Shown here piece by piece: positions 24,129 through 33,000 of a stretch of DNA of 41,826 nt. Position numbers and translations under genes: made by a program. Source of the DNA: an uncultured Prevotellaceae bacterium (lineage in GTDB: Bacteria > Bacteroidota > Bacteroidia > Bacteroidales > Bacteroidaceae); the NCBI GenBank assembly GCA_946186505.1, contig CAMHNI010000030.1:1-41826 (forward strand), read 5' to 3'. The notes under the pieces were generated by a model. It ran no database searches. It was not told the DNA's origin and saw only the letters and a list, made by a program, of their open reading frames with translations. Positions within the stretch are counted from its first letter, which is position 1. Each line of letters opens with the position of its first letter.

Positions 24129-24452
24129 ATGACAGCAGCCAAAAAGAAACACGTCATGCAGGAGATTGGAAGGACGGCAAGGAGCGTTGCCCCGCAGGCA
24201 AAGCGCATTTTGCTGTTCGGCTCTCAGGCTCGTGGCGATGCCAGAGAGGACTCTGATTGGGATGTTTTGGTGCTGTTAGACAAAGATCGCATTAGATTGG
24301 AGGATATTGACAACGTATCCTATCCCTTGCGTGAACTTGGCTAGGAACTTGGCGAGGACATTAACACTGTCCTCTATACAGTAGATGACTGGGCCAAGAG
24401 TTCATTCACTCCTTTTTATAAAAACGTAGAAGCAGAAGCTATTGCATTATGA
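24129..24452 (+). pseudogene. Nucleotidyltransferase (MNT-type) with a nonsense codon
   Basis: A minimal nucleotidyltransferase, with LLFGSQARGDAREDSDWDVLVL near residues 35-56 (GSxxRG and DxD, the catalytic set). A TAG at 24342-24344 stops the frame after 71 residues. Reading on in the same frame gives ELGEDINTVLYTVDDWAK and so on to a TGA at 24450. Around the TAG, GAACTTGGC is repeated 12 bases apart, so a small duplication may have caused the break. It would have been the antitoxin-like half of an MNT/HEPN pair. The HEPN remnant overlaps its end by ATGA. Confidence 0.75.
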
Positions 24453-24569
24453 GTCTAAATCAAGAAGAGAGAACCGCCGTTGTAACCTATCGGCTCGAAA
24501 AGGCTACCGCTCACCTACATACACGGTTTTGAGGCTGCACGCACGACGGCAGAGAAAATCGAGGGGCTG
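24449..24569 (+). pseudogene. HEPN-domain remnant with the middle deleted
   Basis: ATG at 24449 opens MSLNQEERTAVVTYRLEKAT, a typical HEPN start next to MNT genes. After five or so odd residues a TGA ends the frame at 24532. In another frame, GFEAARTTAEKIEGL (24525-24569) looks like the tail of the same protein. About two-thirds of the domain, with the RNase motif, is missing. Confidence 0.6.
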
Positions 24570-24596
24570 TAAGATTTAATAATGTAGAGGAAACGC

Positions 24597-24646
24597 AAGG
24601 GCGGGAAGTCGAGGCCGAGGATGCGGCGCGGCTTCCCGCCCTTTTT
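24597..24646 (+). terminator. Intrinsic terminator after the MNT/HEPN remnant
   Basis: AAGGGCGGGAAG (24597-24608) pairs perfectly with CTTCCCGCCCTT (24632-24643), followed by T's. The 23-base loop is GC-rich. Confidence 0.85.
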
Positions 24647-24701
24647 CGTGACGATTTGTTATTTTTTGGAGGGGAATGGAATTAATGTGAGGAATATTTC
24701 G

Positions 24702-24709
24702 TATCTTTG
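24702..24709 (+). promoter_or_regulatory. Promoter of the methyltransferase gene, near-leaderless
   Basis: TATCTTTG ends 9 bases before the ATG at 24719. The transcript start, normally 5-7 bases past this box, would be at or next to the start codon. Confidence 0.55.
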
Positions 24710-24718
24710 CAGCCAGTT

Positions 24719-26335
24719 ATGGCAAAGAAAGAAATCAAAGACGACCTGAAGCTTGAAGCCTTCCCCGAAGAGATTACCGAGGACGGCATCAAGATTTATG
24801 GCGAAACATCATACGAGAATCAGATGGCGGTGCTGAGCCATTATCTGCACAATAACCGCGAGGACGTGGACGATGAACGTAAGGAGGAAATCATCCTTGC
24901 TATCCGCGAGTTCCTTTCTCGCAAAAAGTTCCGTCAGGACATGGATGAGGAATTGTCTGATGAGCAGATTTGGATGGCTGCGGAATCCCCTTTGGAATAT
25001 AATCTGTTCGACGATTTCTTTAAGATACCTTTTCCAGCCCCAAAGAATCCTCGATTCACGTTTATCGACCTCTTTGCAGGTATGGGTGGCTTCCGAATCG
25101 CGATGCAGCGACTTGGCGGCAAGTGCGTCTATTCATCCGAGTTCAAGGCTTCGGCACAGCAAGCCTACCTCGCTAACTACGGCGAAATGCCCTTTGGCGA
25201 CATCACGAAGGAATCGACCAAAAGATACATCCCTGACCATTTTGACATTCTTTGCGCAGGCTTCCCATGTCAGGCTTTCTCGGCAGCGGGTGCAAGGAAG
25301 GGTTTTGCCGACGAGACTCGCGGTACGCTTTTCTTCGAAGTGGCTCGGATATTAAAGGAAAAACGCCCAAAAGGATTCTTCCTTGAAAATGTGGAGGGCT
25401 TGGTAAACCATGATGGAGGCCGCACATTTCGCATTATCATTGACACGCTCCAAAGCCTTGGCTACAAAGTCAGTCATAGGGTATTGGATGCTTCGGACTT
25501 CGGTGTGGCGCAAGCGAGACGTCGAATATACATCGTCGGAACTTTCGACAACGAGGTATCGTTGGATGATTTCCCCGTAAGAAAATCAACGGTGAGCGAT
25601 GTATTGGAACAAGGCAAACCACTTTCAGATAACCGCATTGTAAAGCTGCTGCTCAAAAGATTTTCCTTGGATGAACTCTATGGAAAATCAATTAAGGACA
25701 AACGTGGCGGTGGGGATAATATTCACAGCTGGGAGATTGGCATTAAAGGAGAAACCACCAAGGCGGAACGCGCCCTGCTTAACAAGATGCTTACTGAGAG
25801 ACGAAAGAAGAAGTGGGCCGAGCAGTGGGGCATAGACTGGATGGACGGTATGCCTCTTTCCCGCGAAATGATAGCCTCTTTCTACCAAGGCAAAGACCTT
25901 GACAAACTACTTGAAAGCCTTGTGAAGAAGCGTTACCTCGTGTACGAGCATCCGAAGAAACGCATCACCAAAAGAACTGACGGAGGTGTAAGCTACAGCG
26001 TTAGAGTAGAGGACGAAAGCAAACCACAAGGCTACAATATCGTAGCAGGAAAGTTGAGTTTTGACATAAGCAAAATTCTTGATCCTAACGATGTAGCCCC
26101 GACGCTTGTAGCAATGGATATGAACAAACTATTTGTGGGTGACAACGGAGGACTGCGACGGCTTACTCTGCGTGAGGGCTTGAGACTATTCGGTTATCCA
26201 GAGGAGTATGTTCTCGGCATGTCCGAAAGGGAAGGCTACGACCTCTTGGGCAACACAGTGGTTGTGCCTGTAATAAAGGCTGTTGCCGAGCGACTTATCA
26301 ACGGAATTAGTAAACAGAAAATTAACAACGAATAA
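24719..26335 (+). CDS. C5-cytosine DNA methyltransferase
   Basis: About 538 residues. After a 110-residue N-terminal extension come the C5 methyltransferase motifs: FIDLFAGMGGFR (I), GFPCQAFSAAG (IV, catalytic Cys near residue 185), ENVEGL (VI), QARRRIYIVG (VIII), then a long target-recognition region, and LLGNTVVVPV (X). It methylates cytosine in the site cut by the following nuclease. ATG at 24719 is chosen; a TTG at 24707 would lie inside the promoter box. The 2-base gap to the nuclease gene shows a restriction-modification operon. If the neighbour is a true NgoBV type, the target would be GGNNCC. That is inference. Confidence 0.93.
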   Translation: MAKKEIKDDLKLEAFPEEITEDGIKIYGETSYENQMAVLSHYLHNNREDVDDERKEEIILAIREFLSRKKFRQDMDEELSDEQIWMAAESPLEYNLFDDFFKIPFPAPKNPRFTFIDLFAGMGGFRIAMQRLGGKCVYSSEFKASAQQAYLANYGEMPFGDITKESTKRYIPDHFDILCAGFPCQAFSAAGARKGFADETRGTLFFEVARILKEKRPKGFFLENVEGLVNHDGGRTFRIIIDTLQSLGYKVSHRVLDASDFGVAQARRRIYIVGTFDNEVSLDDFPVRKSTVSDVLEQGKPLSDNRIVKLLLKRFSLDELYGKSIKDKRGGGDNIHSWEIGIKGETTKAERALLNKMLTERRKKKWAEQWGIDWMDGMPLSREMIASFYQGKDLDKLLESLVKKRYLVYEHPKKRITKRTDGGVSYSVRVEDESKPQGYNIVAGKLSFDISKILDPNDVAPTLVAMDMNKLFVGDNGGLRRLTLREGLRLFGYPEEYVLGMSEREGYDLLGNTVVVPVIKAVAERLINGISKQKINNE

Positions 26336-26337
26336 AT

Positions 26338-27108
26338 ATGAAACTAACAGCAGAACAAGTTTACGAGAAATTGCTCAATGAAGACAAAATTCTAGAGCAA
26401 AAGGGACAAATCAAGTTTTATCTTAATGACGTAGATGTGGTTGTTAAGCAAAAAGACGTGGTTGGAAACATCATGCAGGAATGGCTGGAATGTTGGCTGA
26501 AAAAGAATGGAGTAGAGTATGCTCCCAGCCATAACACGCAGATGCCTCCTGACTTCTTTCTCAATCCCGATGACCAAACGAAGGACTTGCTTGAAGTTAA
26601 AGCTTTCAACTATGAAGCCCAACCCGGTTTTGACATTGCTGACTTCAATGCCTATCAGGAGGAGATCATACGTGAGCCTTACATGCTCCACGCTAAGTAT
26701 CTTGTTTTCGGTTATAAGATGCAAGCAGACGGCTATGTTGTCATAAAGAAGATGTGGCTGAAGAACGTTTGGGATATTTGCAGAAGAATGGAGAAATGGC
26801 CACTCAATTTACAAATCAAAGACAAGGTCGTACATAAGATAAGGCCGGGCATTTGGTATTCAGAAAGTAATCGCGTTAAGTTCACAACGTTCTCATGTCT
26901 GGAGCATTTTATATCTGCGATGGAGCAAACTGTATATAAGAACCCCAAAACGAGAGAACTTAGCGGAGAATGGCTTGAAGATTTTGTAGCGAGCTACCAA
27001 AAGATGTATGGAGTGAAGCTTGACATTCCTCGATGGAATAGTATAGCTGACGGTTATGTGAGAAAGAAAACAACTAATGGAAAAGCGAAGCGAGCAGCAA
27101 AGAGTTAA
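26338..27108 (+). CDS. NgoBV-type restriction endonuclease
   Basis: A 256-residue nuclease. Pro-Asp at 71-72 (MPPDFFL) and EVK at 86-88 (LLEVKAF) form a PD-(D/E)xK catalytic core. The surrounding sequence (NIMQEWLECWL, YVVIKKMWLKNVWDICR) fits the NgoBV family as I know it. It starts 2 bases after the methyltransferase stop. Its 3' end overlaps the next gene by 32 bases in another frame. NgoBV is described as an NlaIV isoschizomer (GGNNCC); whether this homologue keeps that site is untested. Confidence 0.8.
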   Translation: MKLTAEQVYEKLLNEDKILEQKGQIKFYLNDVDVVVKQKDVVGNIMQEWLECWLKKNGVEYAPSHNTQMPPDFFLNPDDQTKDLLEVKAFNYEAQPGFDIADFNAYQEEIIREPYMLHAKYLVFGYKMQADGYVVIKKMWLKNVWDICRRMEKWPLNLQIKDKVVHKIRPGIWYSESNRVKFTTFSCLEHFISAMEQTVYKNPKTRELSGEWLEDFVASYQKMYGVKLDIPRWNSIADGYVRKKTTNGKAKRAAKS

Positions 27109-27694
27109 TCTTGATATTGCCTACGAACTGGACAAATATCAGGTAATGCTGGAATACGGCAGGCTCTTTCTTGACCGCGACAAATCCATCAGGGACAAAT
27201 ACAAATGGATGTCGTTTGTAAAGGACGGCTGTTTATCGGGAGCTGCAATTGAAATCTTAGTTGCCGTCATAACCGCTGTTATTTCTGCTGAGACATTCAC
27301 GGAATGGATGCCCTATATGCTCGCAGTTCTGCTAATTTCCCTTATTCTCTATATGGTCTTCTTGTTTGCTCACCGAAAAGCCATTAGCAAGTTTGTAAGC
27401 AAGAATGAAAAAGCTGAACTGGATGTTCTTCTTGACAACTTGCAAAAGTATCTCAATCAGCTGGGAGAATGGATGAAGTCCGTAGACAGTCATATTGAAC
27501 AAACAAGAACGGCAGTCGTTGAGATTGATAAGGCTTTAGCTATAGCAAAAAGCAGACAGGCCGACGATGTGAACAAACTAAGCCGTATTTACGGCCATCT
27601 TGACGAAACTTTGGACGCTAAAGCCCATGAGCTTGCAAGTGCAAGATTACAGCAGTATAAACAATACATTTACAATTATGAACAAGAATCCTAA
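27077..27694 (+). CDS. Two-helix membrane protein with coiled coil, linked to the R-M unit
   Basis: A 205-residue protein I do not recognise. Two transmembrane helices at about 51-70 and 78-98 are preceded by a charged N-terminal 50 residues. A long charged coiled coil follows (about 105-190, e.g. LDVLLDNLQKYLNQLGEWMK). Both ends would lie in the cytoplasm. Its start lies 32 bases inside the restriction nuclease gene, so it is translationally coupled to it. The topology resembles membrane effectors or anchors of defence systems, but there is no known domain. It could also be a neutral passenger. Confidence 0.75.
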   Translation: MEKRSEQQRVNLDIAYELDKYQVMLEYGRLFLDRDKSIRDKYKWMSFVKDGCLSGAAIEILVAVITAVISAETFTEWMPYMLAVLLISLILYMVFLFAHRKAISKFVSKNEKAELDVLLDNLQKYLNQLGEWMKSVDSHIEQTRTAVVEIDKALAIAKSRQADDVNKLSRIYGHLDETLDAKAHELASARLQQYKQYIYNYEQES

Positions 27695-27818
27695 TCCACA
27701 AAGTCAGGTCTCGACACCAACAAACGTAATTACACCAACTACGACACCATCCTCGTCTAGTAGTAGAGGTTCTCACGGACGCGAAGTGCCTGCACCAACG
27801 ACTACGTTAACGAAATAG
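27678..27818 (+). CDS. Small Ser/Thr/Pro-rich ORF after the membrane protein
   Basis: A 46-residue frame opening at ATG 27678, overlapping the end of the membrane protein gene by 17 bases. It is low-complexity: Asn/Pro/Gln start, TPTTTPSSSSS in the middle, basic RGSHGREVP, then TTTLTK. It has no domain. The overlap is like that of the gene before it, which suggests coupling. It is short and biased enough that it may not be a gene. Confidence 0.35.
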   Translation: MNKNPNPQSQVSTPTNVITPTTTPSSSSSRGSHGREVPAPTTTLTK

Positions 27819-28133
27819 GACGGCGGAAATGATTTAAGCATTCCTGTTTGGCGAATAAAAACGCTAAAATATCATATAATCGCATACAGATGAAAGTTTG
27901 TGTGCGATTTTTTCGTAAATTTGCATTCAGAATTCGATCTTTTTGGAAAAAGAGCCACAGTTTTTCGCTATTCCATCAAATTACCACAAACGCTTATTAG
28001 CACGATAAAACGAAGGGTGCCAGCTCATACCCATTTGGGGCATGAGTGCTGGCGGTTTTCGGAAGTATCGTGCAATGAGCGTCGTAACCCCGATGTTCCG
28101 ATAGCTCGCGGCTGGAGTCGATGACAAGCACAG
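27819..28133. other. Gene-free interval with a hairpin
   Basis: No gene seen. A hairpin at 28019-28053 pairs GCCAGC with GCTGGC plus inner TCAT/ATGA. TAAATTTG at 27916-27923 resembles a promoter box but lacks a well-spaced TTG. Confidence 0.5.
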
Positions 28134-28169
28134 AAAAAGGAGCATCCGACGCGTCGGGTGCTCCTTTTT
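28134..28169. terminator. Bidirectional intrinsic terminator
   Basis: AAAAAGGAGCATCCGA pairs with TCGGGTGCTCCTTTTT around a CGCG loop. It lies 45 bases past the SusD stop on the minus strand and has T/A runs on both sides. Confidence 0.9.
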
Positions 28170-28214
28170 GCTGTGGATTGAATCCGTTAAATCCGATTAA
28201 TCCGTGGTCGAGAA

Positions 28215-29870
28215 TTAATATCCCGGGTTCTGTGCGATGCCGAGATCCTCACCGTGCAGGCCTGTGGGGATGGGCTGGCGGTAGTGGCGACCGCGAATAT
28301 TGTTGTACTTAGCAACGAGGTGGTTGTGCACCTTCTGGAAGTAGGCTTCCTGGTCGGAGGTGAAGGTCTGCTTCGTCTTCCAGTCGTCGGCGAAGTGCTT
28401 GTAGTTCTGCACCTGCTTGACGCTGCTGATGAGGTCCTTCCAGCGGTAGCTGTTCAGCACGGAGAACTGCTCGTAGGTGAACTCATAGTCCCACTCGCGC
28501 TTGATCTGGTCGAAGGTGGGAGCGCTGACCTCGGCGATGCCGGCACGACGGCGCAGCTGGTTGAAGGGCTCAGCAGCTTCGCTGTTGCGGCCCAGCTGAA
28601 CAAGGGCCTCAGCCTTGGTGAGCAGCACCTCGGCATAGCGAATTTCGATGCGGTCAACGCTGTTCTGCAAGATCTCCAGATTTTCGGAATCCTCGTAGCT
28701 CTGATCCACGCCCTTACCGTTGATGGGGGTATAAATGGGCGAGTAGTAGTGGTGGGTGAGGCCTGTCTCGGGGTTCTTCAGCTCGACGAAGTAGGTCTCG
28801 GCCAGGCGCTTATCGTTGGGTTGCTCTTTCTTCCAGTCGTCATAGAGGTCGTCATCGGCCACCTCGGTGTGGTTCTGGGTATAGCCGTTGCCGTTCTCAC
28901 CATTCTGGAAGGGGAAGGTCCATGAGCAGTGGGTCTGGTGGTTGCCCTGAGCGTCGCTTTTGTCGCCGTCGTGAGCAATCGTAAACAGGTGCTCGTTGGT
29001 GCCACGCTTGTTAGACTCGTAGTCACGTCCCCACAGCTTGTTGTACTCGGGGTCGAGGGCCAGTTTGCCACTCTTGATGACCTTGTCGGCATACTCCACG
29101 GCCTTCTCCAGACGGCTGTCGGTCTTGGTGAACGCGGGGTCTTGCTGGGTGGTGGCGATGGCCTGCACCTGCTCTGCCGTCAGCGGATTGTCGCCCCAAA
29201 CGAGGTAGGTACGTGCCAACAGTGCCTGAGCGGCCTGCTTAGAGGGCACACGAGGGTCGCCGTTATAGTCGAGCAGCAGACTCTCGGCATCGGTCAGGTC
29301 TTTTACTACTTGTGCCAGCACGTTGTCGATGCTCTGACGCTCAGTGGTAGAGCCGCCTTCCTCCGTGAATACGGGCACCTCGCCCCACAACTGAGCCAGC
29401 TTCAGATAGGCCAGAGCGCGCAGGAACTTGGCCTTACCCACGGCGGCGTTATAACCCGACTGCGTCACCTTGCCCAACTTCAGCGAGTTGCTAATGGTGG
29501 TGATGGCCTCGTTGTCCTGAGCGATACCCAGCAGCAGGTGGTTGAATATCTTGATCTGATACCATGTGGTGGGCTCCTGTTCGAAGCGGCTGTTCACGGG
29601 GCCTGCCTCGCTCTCCTCACCCTCGAACGAGATGAGCTTGTTGGAGTTCAACTCGATGATAAACGAGAACGATGAAGACAGGGGCTGCCAGTGGCTATAG
29701 ACACCGTTGACAAGAGAGAGGGCCGAGGCGTCGTCGTTCACCACGTTCGTGTCGTCTATCTGGTTGCCACCGCTGGTGTTGTCATCATCATTGTCACTTG
29801 AGCAAGCCGTGAAGCCCGTCGATGTTGCAAATGCTACAAGAGCTGCGAAAAGTAATTGCTTCTTTTTCAT
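28215..29870 (-). CDS. SusD/RagB-family outer-membrane lipoprotein
   Basis: A 551-residue surface lipoprotein: signal peptide ending in FTACSS (Cys23 lipidated), an Asp/Asn linker, tetratricopeptide-like helices (KAKFLRALAYLKLAQLWGEVP is family-typical), and the C-terminal IRGRHYRQPIPT..LGIAQNPGY. It forms the lid of the SusC transporter at 30094-33195. Unusually it has its own promoter, leader and regulon operator in the 223-base gap after susC. No glycoside hydrolase or hybrid two-component sensor is nearby, so this is not a typical glycan locus. Peptides or sulfur compounds are possible cargo. That is inferred from the regulon. Confidence 0.93.
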   Translation of the reverse strand: MKKKQLLFAALVAFATSTGFTACSSDNDDDNTSGGNQIDDTNVVNDDASALSLVNGVYSHWQPLSSSFSFIIELNSNKLISFEGEESEAGPVNSRFEQEPTTWYQIKIFNHLLLGIAQDNEAITTISNSLKLGKVTQSGYNAAVGKAKFLRALAYLKLAQLWGEVPVFTEEGGSTTERQSIDNVLAQVVKDLTDAESLLLDYNGDPRVPSKQAAQALLARTYLVWGDNPLTAEQVQAIATTQQDPAFTKTDSRLEKAVEYADKVIKSGKLALDPEYNKLWGRDYESNKRGTNEHLFTIAHDGDKSDAQGNHQTHCSWTFPFQNGENGNGYTQNHTEVADDDLYDDWKKEQPNDKRLAETYFVELKNPETGLTHHYYSPIYTPINGKGVDQSYEDSENLEILQNSVDRIEIRYAEVLLTKAEALVQLGRNSEAAEPFNQLRRRAGIAEVSAPTFDQIKREWDYEFTYEQFSVLNSYRWKDLISSVKQVQNYKHFADDWKTKQTFTSDQEAYFQKVHNHLVAKYNNIRGRHYRQPIPTGLHGEDLGIAQNPGY

Positions 29871-29938
29871 ACTGAAAATCTCCTTTTACCTTTAATTAAT
29901 ACTATGTTTATTTTACTTTGATTTCAACGGTGCAATGA

Positions 29939-30000
29939 TGCGATTGAGCGAGAGCAGAGTTAAACTCGTTTGAGTTCTGCTGAGCGTGAGCATCTTCGCA
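29939..30000 (-). promoter_or_regulatory. Structured 5' leader, copy B
   Basis: About 90% identical to copy A at 23881-23940, in the same position of the SusD mRNA. The loop CTCAAACGAG is unchanged; changes in the stem are not all compensatory. Confidence 0.6.
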
Positions 30001-30016
30001 CGAGATTTATCGAGTG

Positions 30017-30074
30017 CAAAGGTACGGCGGTTTCTGCGCTCCCACAATCGCCATTTCGTGGCATTTCGCATACC
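30017..30074 (-). promoter_or_regulatory. Shared-regulon promoter B (susD)
   Basis: Minus strand: operator GGTATGCGAAATGCC (30074-30060), 12 bases, TTG (30047-30045), 20 bases, TACCTTTG (30024-30017). A half-site ATGCC lies 8 bases upstream of the operator. Confidence 0.85.
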
Positions 30075-30093
30075 AAACATTTGGCATTAGCCT

Positions 30094-33000
30094 TTACAGC
30101 GTCACATTCACGCCAAAAGTGAAGGTGCGCGAGGCGGGGTATGCGCCGGAGTCGGTGCCTCTGCTGACCTCAGGATCGTAACCCTTGTAGGGGGTGATGG
30201 TGAAGAGGTTGGAGGCGGTGGCGTAGAGGCGCACACTTTGAACCTTAAACTTTAAGCTTTCCACTTTCAAGGTGTACCCCACGGTGAGGTTGCGCAATTT
30301 CAGATACGATGCGCTCTGCACATAGCGACTGTCGATATAGCTGAAGGGACGGGCATTGCTGGCCTGCGGGAGTGTATTGCTGGCATTGGCGGGCGTCCAC
30401 GAATCGTTGACGGTGGTGAGCACGTTGTAGGAGTCGCCCGTCAGTTCCAGGCGGCGCTGCAGGGCATTGTAGAGTTTGTTGCCGTAGCTGCCGGCGAAGG
30501 ATGCGGAGAGGTCGAAATGACGATAGCGCAGTTGGGTGCTGAAGCCATAGACGAGGTCGGGCTGCGTGCTGCCGAGGATGATGCGGTCGTTGCCGTCGAT
30601 GCGGTTGTCACCGTTGACGTCGGCAAACTTCAGGTCACCCGGCTTGGGAGTCTGTCCGTTGACGGTGGGCAGTCTCGTGATGTCCATTCCCGAGCTTTGC
30701 TCGCCTACCCGTAGCCTTTCATCACTCTGCACGATGCCCACGAACTGCAGGCCGTAGAAGGCACCGAGCGACTCGCCACGGCGCAGAATCTGCTGCTTGT
30801 CGGAGCCCTGGATGACGTCGTTCGTAGTGCCCATGTCGGTAATCTCGTTCTTGTTGTAGGCGGCGTTGGCGCTGACGGTCCACGTCAGGTTTTTGCGCTG
30901 CAGGAGGGTGGCGTTGACGGAGAGTTCGACACCCTTGTTCACCACGTTACCCACGTTCTGTAACTGCGAGGTGACGCCGCTGGCGAATCCCATGGGCACC
31001 TCGAGGAGCAGGTCGCTGGTCTTCTTGTAGTAGGCATCGAAGACAATGTTCACGCGATTCTTCCAGAGGCCGAGGTCGAAGCCGAGGTTATACGATGCGG
31101 TGGTCTCCCACTTCAGGTTGTCGTTCGATGTGTTCTGCTTGGCGTAGCTGCTGGAACCGCCGTAAGAGCCTGTGGAGTAGGATGTCGAAAAGGCATAGTC
31201 GGGAATCTCCTGATTACCCACCAGACCGCCCGAGAGGCGCACCTTCAGGTAGTCGATGCGCTCGACCTCGCGAAGGAACGGCTCCTGGTCAACATTCCAC
31301 GACAGGCCCAGCGAGGGGAAGTACCCCCAACGGTGATCCTTGGAAAAACGGCTGGAGTTGTCGGCACGGAAGGTGGCGGTAGCGTTGTAGCGGTCGAGCA
31401 GCGTGTAGTTGACGCGGGCGATGAGCGAGTTGAGCGTCGACTCCGAGATGCCCGTCTGCGGTGTGTAGGTGCCCGAGCCGTCGCCGAGGTTATACTGTTT
31501 CAGCGTCTCGTTGGTATAGTGGTTGGTGCGGATGTTGCTGAAGGTCGAGGTCGAGGTCTGCCGGGTGTAGCCCACCAGTGCGTCGATGAAATGCTGCTCA
31601 CCCAAGTTGCGGCTATAGGTGGCGGTATATTCCTGCTGCCACACGTCGGTCTGCCGATTACCCGTGCCGCCGATGCCCTGTGTGGCCAATCCTAATGAGG
31701 TGTAGGCACCCGAGAAATAGTTCTGCGTCAGTCGCTCGCTATTGAGGCCGACGGTGGCCTTCAGCGTCAGGTCGCCGATGTGGTAACTCGCCCAGACATT
31801 CGACAGCAGGCAGTTGTTCACGTTCTCGGCTACGCTCTCCTGGAGGTCATAGACGGGGTTGGCGGCGTGGTCGCCGATGGCAAAGTAGGCGTACTCGTAG
31901 GGGTTCGTGAAATTATAGGAGCCGTCCTGATTATAGACGCTGATGACGGGCGGCATCAGAAGGGCATAGACAAAGCTGTTGGTGATACCTGCCGAGTAGG
32001 GCGACGAATTGAAGACCTGCTCCTCTGTGGTGGTCAGGCCCTGCTGCTTGGAGCGACCATAGGTGGCGTTGACACCAAACTTCAGGTCCTTCTGCAACTC
32101 CCACTCCACGTTGGTGTGGAAGTTGTAGCGTTGGAAACCAGAGTTCAGCAGAATACCGTCCTGGTCGGTGTAGTTGGCCGAGAAGGCGTAGCGGCTCTTG
32201 TCGTTTCCACCCGTGATGCTCAGTTCGTGACTCTGCTGGATGGCGGTACGCAACACAGCATCCTGCCAGTCGGTACCCTTGCCCAAGGCGGCAATCTCGG
32301 CGTCGCTGTAGCCGCCTTTGTTGCCCCAGTAGTCCTTCTGGAACTGTGCCCACTCGGAAGCGTTGAGCAGGTCGAGTTTCTTACTGATGTTGCTCACGCC
32401 TATATTATATGTATAGTTGATGTGTGCCTGACGATCGCCATGCTGACCTTTCTTCGTGGTGATGAGAATGACGCCGTTGGCACCACGCGAGCCATAGATG
32501 GCGGTGGCCGAGACATCCTTCAGCACCTCCACGCTCTCGATGTCGTTGGGGTTGATGGTAGCCAATGGATTAAGGCTGCCCTCGATGCCTCCCAAGCCCG
32601 TAGAGCCTGCGCTGGCATCCTTGAAATAGATAAAGCCGTCGATGACGTAGAGCGGCTCGTTGGAGGCATTAATAGAGTTGCCGCCACGAATGCGGATATG
32701 ACTGTCGGCACCCGGCTGACCGCTGCTGGCCGTCACGTTGAGGCCTGCCACCTGTCCACTTAAAGCACCATCAAGCGTGGCCGATTGCGACGTCTCAAAG
32801 ATGTCGGTTTTTACCTTCGTCACGCTACCCGTCAACTGGGTGCGCTTCTGCGTGCCGTAGCCCACGACCACAATCTCGTCGAGGTTCTGCCCTTCCTCCT
32901 TCAGCGACACGACGAGCTCCTTGTCGTCGCCCTTCACGCGGATGGTCTTCTGTTCGTAACCCACGTAACTGATTTTCAGCTCCGAAGGGAACGTCGCCAC

